Below are positions 60,250 to 64,000 of a stretch of DNA of 64,000 nucleotides, in pieces (the stretch's first letter is position 1; each line of letters begins with the position of its first letter). The notes beneath the pieces are model-generated. The model was not told where the DNA came from. It saw nothing but the letters and a program-made list of their open reading frames with translations, and searched no databases. The DNA lies in assembly GCA_963828385.1 (NCBI GenBank), contig CAWHEF010000002.1:1860001-1924000 (forward strand). Reading direction: 5' to 3'. The stretch comes from Bog-756 sp963828385. Lineage in GTDB: Bacteria > Actinomycetota > Acidimicrobiia > Acidimicrobiales > RAAP-2. Made by a program: the position numbers and the translations under genes.

Positions 60250-62001
60250 TCAGGGATCGTCGGGACGCAGAAACCTCTGCTCCGGGTCCCAGCGGCGCAG
60301 TGCCTCGATTTCGTCCCGCCGGGGAGGGTCGAGCTCGGCGACGGAGTGGGCCACGATCAGGTCCCACCCGCACACGTCGCGGACGCGCTCGATGCGGGCG
60401 CCGAGCGGATCCGGACCGGCGCCCACGGCGGTGAGCACGAGCTCGTCACCGACCCGCTCGAACGTGCCCAGGTCGGTGACGAGCGCGCTGACCCGTTCCC
60501 CCGGCGAGGTCACGTAGGGCACGGCGTCCACGGTACGGCGGGGGGCGAGCGTGGCCACGACCACGACGTCGTCGGCGGCCGAGGCCACATCGTTGCCACC
60601 GCCCGAACCGACCAGAAACGCCCGATCGGGTATCACGGTGGAGTTGATGTTCCCGTGCTTGTCGATCTGCGCAGCGCCGAGGCAGCCGAGCAGGCGGGTC
60701 CCGGGTCCGGCCACGAGCGTCGAGAGCACCGCCTCGGAGTCGGCGACCATGGTGGCGGTCGGGAAGCTCCGGTGGTTGAAGACGAAGGGATCTGCCGGCG
60801 TCGGCTCGTATCCCAACAACCCGAGCTCGGCGGTGAGCACGACGGGTGAGCCCGCGTCGCGAGCCGTCCGAACTGCGAGCCAGGCGCACAGGTTGGCCAC
60901 TCCCGCCCCGGCCAGCACGGCGTCGAAACTGCCGTCGACCACCCGTCTGGCGACGTGTCGGGCTCCGTGAACGGCGGCCTTCTCCCAAGCCCCGACCGGG
61001 GCGCCGAGGTCCGGACGATGGGCGGTCTCGTCGTCCTTCCAGGAGTCCGCCACAGCCCGCCGTCGCAAGCGCTTGATGCGCTCCTCGCCGAGCTCGTCCA
61101 GGTACGCCCGCTGATCGGCAGGAGCAAGGACCCAGCGCTCGATGAAGGCGTCGAAGTCCTCGCTGCGGCTGGCGGCCCGGACCTCTGCCCAGAACTCCAG
61201 GTCCTCGCCGTAGGGCTCGACCGGCAGGTGGGGCGCGTAGAGGCCCCCCGGGTGGGCTCCCATCGGCGTCTCGGTGACCGAGAGCACCCGATGGGCGGGG
61301 ACTTTGACGAGATGGGACCAGGGACGGATGTCGTCGACGATCCGCTCCACGGTCACGATGACACCGCGACGGGCGGCCATCGCGCCCCACACGCCTTCGA
61401 GGAGCGGCGGGGACAGCGCCACGTTCCCGGTCGTGTCGGCTACGGGGGCGTGGAGGATGGTGACGTCCGGCCGGTAGGCCTCGAGAAGCCCGACCTCTCC
61501 ACCGAACGGCGAATCGACGACGGCAAACCCCGGGTTCTGCTCCATCGACGAGTTCCGGAGCGACGTCGTCGTCACCGCCGGCAGGCCTTTGGCTGCGGCT
61601 TCGAGCCTCTGCAAAAACGTGAGGAACGACCAGTGCTCGACCTCGACGGACCCGTCGAGATAGGCGTCGCCGAAGATCCGGTTGGGCGTGAAGTTGGGGA
61701 ACACGTCGCCGGAGTAGCCGGTCACCACCTTTCGCACCAGCCGACCGCGGAAGAAGACTGTCCCGAGGCTCGAGAGGCTGAGCATGACGAGCGTGAAGCC
61801 GGGATCGCGATCCCACCATTGGCGCAGCACCTCACGGACGCCCGCCGCCCACCGTGTATGCCCGGTGACCACGTGCAGCTCGTCCCCGGGACCCACGTGG
61901 CGACGAACCGCCTCGTCGAGTGGCAGGAGCACCTCGCGTCCTGCCGATCCCGCTCCTTCACGGGATCCGGCACCTTCGTGGGATGATTCCGGCTGGCTCA
62001 C
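60250..62001 (-). CDS. family I CoA-transferase, alpha and beta halves fused (IpdAB/GctAB-like)
   Basis: 583 residues from the GTG at 62001 (an in-frame start at 62070 would add 23 residues). First half: DELHVVTGHTRWAAGVREVL, MLSLSSLGTVFFRGRLVRKVVTGYSGD, ILHAPVADTTGNVAL. Second half: VLAGAGVANLCAWLAVRTARDAG, VVLTAELGLLGYEP (Glu at the position of the CoA-transferase glutamate), LLGCLGAAQIDKHGNINSTVIP and GSGGGNDVASAADDVVVVA. Normally two genes (glutaconate CoA-transferase, or cholesterol-ring hydrolase IpdAB); here one polypeptide. Diverges from the GH1 gene. Confidence 0.85.
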   Translation of the reverse strand: MSQPESSHEGAGSREGAGSAGREVLLPLDEAVRRHVGPGDELHVVTGHTRWAAGVREVLRQWWDRDPGFTLVMLSLSSLGTVFFRGRLVRKVVTGYSGDVFPNFTPNRIFGDAYLDGSVEVEHWSFLTFLQRLEAAAKGLPAVTTTSLRNSSMEQNPGFAVVDSPFGGEVGLLEAYRPDVTILHAPVADTTGNVALSPPLLEGVWGAMAARRGVIVTVERIVDDIRPWSHLVKVPAHRVLSVTETPMGAHPGGLYAPHLPVEPYGEDLEFWAEVRAASRSEDFDAFIERWVLAPADQRAYLDELGEERIKRLRRRAVADSWKDDETAHRPDLGAPVGAWEKAAVHGARHVARRVVDGSFDAVLAGAGVANLCAWLAVRTARDAGSPVVLTAELGLLGYEPTPADPFVFNHRSFPTATMVADSEAVLSTLVAGPGTRLLGCLGAAQIDKHGNINSTVIPDRAFLVGSGGGNDVASAADDVVVVATLAPRRTVDAVPYVTSPGERVSALVTDLGTFERVGDELVLTAVGAGPDPLGARIERVRDVCGWDLIVAHSVAELDPPRRDEIEALRRWDPEQRFLRPDDP

Positions 62002-62098
62002 TGGCGCAGACCGTAGCGGAGGAGCCCTCGGAGCGGTCCGGTACCCCGGTCGGTCCGGGCGTCTCGACATCAGCCCCGTGCCCTGCCAGAGTGCGCCG

Positions 62099-63331
62099 GT
62101 GGTCTACGAGGTCTACGAGTGGCCGGAGGGCTTCCTCTGGGGAACGGCGGCATCGTCGACCCAGTGCGAAGGGGCCGCACCCGCTTCTGACTGGCGGGCG
62201 TGGGAAGAGCTGGGCCGGGCGCCCCACTCGGGCGACGGGAACGGTTTCACCCGCCGCTACGGCGACGACTTTCGCATCCTCGCCGGGCTCGGTCTCACCC
62301 ACCACCGCCTCTCGCTCGAGTGGGCGCGGCTCGAACCGGAGGAGCACGTTCACGACAGCGCCGCGATTGCCCACTATCGCGCCGTGTTGGAGGCGGCCAG
62401 GGACGTCGGCATCGCTCCCTGGGTGTGCCTGCACCACTTCACCCTGCCCAGGTGGTTTGCCGATGCTGGGGGCTACCTCGTCGACGCCAACCGCACCGGG
62501 CCGTGGAGTCGCCATGTCGAGTTCGTGGCCGAGACGTTCGGTGATCTGGTCGGAGGATGGCAGCCCGTCAACGAGACCAACTACTACGCCCGGGCCGCCT
62601 ACGGCGGCGGCGGATGGCCGCCCGGACACGACGACCGCGGCGAGCGCGCTCTGGCCGAGGAGGGCATCCAGCTGGCCACGGCCGAGGCCGCACGTCGCTT
62701 GAGGCAGACCGGTGCCCCCGTCGTCTCCATCTTCGGCCTTTCACCGATCGTGGTCCAGGACGACGGGGGCTCCAGCTCCGAGACCGCCCAGAAGATCCTC
62801 GATGCGTTGTGGTCCCCCGGGCTGGGTCTGTTCAAAGACGGCGTGCTGCGGGTGCGGGGCCGCGAGCCGATCGATCGACCCGACCTCGCCGAGGCGTTCG
62901 ATCTGATCGGGTTCTCCTACTACGCGGCCATGGGCGTTCGTGACGGGAGGGTCATGACCCATCCGCCGGACGCACCCACCTCTCCGCTCGGGTACGCGAT
63001 CTGGCCCGAGGGCGTAGGCCTCGTCCTCGAGGAGTTGCACCGTCACGTGCCCGGAACCGGCCTGGTCGTAGCCGAGCTGGGCGTCGGCACCGACGACGAC
63101 CGGGTACGCGTCGACTATCTCGAGCGCGCTCTGGCGAGCATCCATCAGGCGACCGAGCGGGGCGTCGACGTGCGAGGCGTATTCCACTGGACGGCCGTCG
63201 ACAACTACGAGTGGCTGCACGGCTACGACGTCGCCTTCGGGATCATCGACAGGGAGCGGAGAGTCCGGGAAAGCGCCCACGTGCTCGCCCGGCAGGCAGC
63301 GTCCTCCCCTCTACCCCCGTCACTACACTGA
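62099..63331 (+). CDS. glycoside hydrolase family 1 protein
   Basis: 410 residues, slightly short for GH1. Opening FLWGTAASSTQCEGA matches the GH1 N-terminal signature, then GLTHHRLSLEWARLEPEE and CLHHFTLPRWF. The acid/base Glu is in WQPVNETNYYARAAYG (usual TxNEP becomes VNET). The nucleophile Glu is probably in LVVAELGVGTDDDRV (usual TENG becomes AELG). FHWTAVDNYEWLHGYDVAFGIIDRERR matches the late signature. Both catalytic Glu appear kept but their motifs are unusual, as in some actinobacterial intracellular members. GTG start at 62099 or 62078. Confidence 0.85.
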   Translation: MVYEVYEWPEGFLWGTAASSTQCEGAAPASDWRAWEELGRAPHSGDGNGFTRRYGDDFRILAGLGLTHHRLSLEWARLEPEEHVHDSAAIAHYRAVLEAARDVGIAPWVCLHHFTLPRWFADAGGYLVDANRTGPWSRHVEFVAETFGDLVGGWQPVNETNYYARAAYGGGGWPPGHDDRGERALAEEGIQLATAEAARRLRQTGAPVVSIFGLSPIVVQDDGGSSSETAQKILDALWSPGLGLFKDGVLRVRGREPIDRPDLAEAFDLIGFSYYAAMGVRDGRVMTHPPDAPTSPLGYAIWPEGVGLVLEELHRHVPGTGLVVAELGVGTDDDRVRVDYLERALASIHQATERGVDVRGVFHWTAVDNYEWLHGYDVAFGIIDRERRVRESAHVLARQAASSPLPPSLH

Positions 63332-63335
63332 GCCG
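63324..63335 (+). promoter_or_regulatory. leaderless-type -10 box (TACACT) before the ATG at 63336
   Basis: TACACT (63324-63329), six bases, ATG. It lies inside the last codons of the GH1 gene, whose stop overlaps it. Confidence 0.4.
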
Positions 63336-64000
63336 ATGATCCGCTACGAGGTCGGCGACGACCATGTGGCCCGGCTGACGCTCGACCGTCCCGAAGCCAA
63401 GAACGCGTTGAGCATCGACATGCGGGACAGCATCGTGGCCCGTGTCCGTGAAGCACGGGCCGACCCCGCTGTGCGGGCTCTTCTCGTCTCCGGTGTGGGC
63501 GATGTCTTCTGCGCCGGCATGGATCTGCGCCAGTCGACGGTCCAGGACGCAGGAGGTGAACGCTTCGATCCCCGCTCCACGAGTGAGGCACTCCGGGTCG
63601 GCGTCCAGGCGTTCATCCGCGAGCTCTGGGAGCTCGACAAGCCGACGGTGGCGGCCGTGAACGGGACGGCGGTCGGTCCGGGAGCCCACCTGGCGCTGTC
63701 GTGCGACTTCGTCCTGACCTGCGAAGAGACCCGGTTCGTCTGGTCGTTCGCACGCATCGGACTCGTGGTCGACGCCGGTGGCGCCTACCTCCTCCCCCGG
63801 CTGGTCGGCCTCCCCCGGGCGAAGGCGATGGTCATGCTGGGCGACGGGGCCGACGGTGACGAGGCCGTGGCCTGGGGCCTCGCTTACAGGAACTGCGGCA
63901 GCCGCGAGGAGCTGGTCACGGCGGCCGCCGAGCTGGCCGCCCGGCTCGCCGCCGGTCCGACCCGCTCGCTCGGACTGTCGAAGATGCTGCTCAACTCGAC
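63336..64000 (+). CDS. enoyl-CoA hydratase/isomerase family protein, 3' end outside window
   Basis: First 221 codons; the frame is open to the window edge. MIRYEVGDDHVARLTLDRPEAKNALSID is close to the hydratase at 11737. Also FCAGMDLRQSTV, NGTAVGPGAHLALSCDFVLTCEETRFVWSFARIGLVVDAGGAYLLPRLVG and ARLAAGPTRSLGLSKMLLNST. The region where hydratases have Glu is FARIGLVVDAGGAYLLP, so an isomerase or a divergent hydratase is possible. Starts from a leaderless-type box. Confidence 0.88.
   Translation, partial: MIRYEVGDDHVARLTLDRPEAKNALSIDMRDSIVARVREARADPAVRALLVSGVGDVFCAGMDLRQSTVQDAGGERFDPRSTSEALRVGVQAFIRELWELDKPTVAAVNGTAVGPGAHLALSCDFVLTCEETRFVWSFARIGLVVDAGGAYLLPRLVGLPRAKAMVMLGDGADGDEAVAWGLAYRNCGSREELVTAAAELAARLAAGPTRSLGLSKMLLNS

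Overview
The window looks like a chromosomal segment of a high-GC actinobacterium. By eye it is about two-thirds G+C, with strong third-position G/C bias and ATG, GTG and TTG starts. Markers are four probable F420-linked enzymes (two LLM-class proteins, one PPOX-class, one Ddn-like), a DUF222/HNH '13E12' protein, and a large stock of acyl-CoA enzymes. An Acidimicrobiia-like origin is my guess, not a demonstration. I see no rRNA, tRNA, CRISPR array, transposase or prophage.

Layout. 0-6 kb: partial acyl-CoA synthetase, SRPBCC protein, copper amine oxidase, DUF222/HNH protein, acyl-CoA dehydrogenase. 6.3-12.5 kb: DMT transporter, then a same-strand beta-oxidation run (acyl-CoA dehydrogenase, thiolase, amidohydrolase, enoyl-CoA hydratase). 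12.5-19 kb: class II aldolase diverging from an SDR, a membrane glycosyltransferase, an acyl-CoA synthetase, and a drug-type ABC exporter. 19-25.4 kb: a Liv-type ABC importer operon (binding protein, fused LivH-LivM, LivG, LivF) ending in a TetR regulator. 25.4-29 kb: a small-molecule catabolic group (ureidoglycolate-lyase-like, cupin, D-2-hydroxyacid dehydrogenase, RraA, RidA, Ddn-like). 29-40 kb: sulfatase, LLM oxidoreductase, YihY-type membrane protein, VOC and MaoC proteins, GH38 alpha-mannosidase, aldo/keto reductase, alpha/beta hydrolase. 40.3-44.6 kb: TesB thioesterase and acyl-CoA dehydrogenase, divergent from an SDR and an APH-type phosphotransferase. This gene content resembles the levulinate/4-hydroxyacyl-CoA (Lva) pathway. 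44.7-50.6 kb: an unrecognised secreted protein, PPOX protein, MacB-like ABC pair with glycine-rich permease, HAD phosphatase, and a second cupin. 50.7-64 kb: aldehyde dehydrogenase, unusual CaiB-type CoA-transferase, a small-protein/acyl-CoA synthetase/LLM/enoyl-CoA hydratase run, acyl-CoA dehydrogenase, CDF metal exporter, fused family I CoA-transferase, GH1 enzyme, and a partial enoyl-CoA hydratase.

Together the genes describe a heterotroph that imports small organic molecules and degrades lipids, organic acids and amines through CoA thioesters, with some glycan and sulfate-ester hydrolysis.

Main caveat: about forty single-base indels, mostly one extra base, break otherwise well-preserved genes. 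They are concentrated at 6.4-12.4, 19.5-20.7 and 40.3-44.6 kb, while the stretches between are clean. I treat the affected loci as intact genes in imperfect sequence and report them as single CDSs with junction positions. Regulatory highlights are a near-identical 17-bp site in front of both the Liv/TetR operon and the catabolic group beyond it, several other divergent-promoter palindromes, repeated leaderless-type promoters (TANNNT six bases before a start), and short 13-19 bp tandem duplications, mostly between genes.
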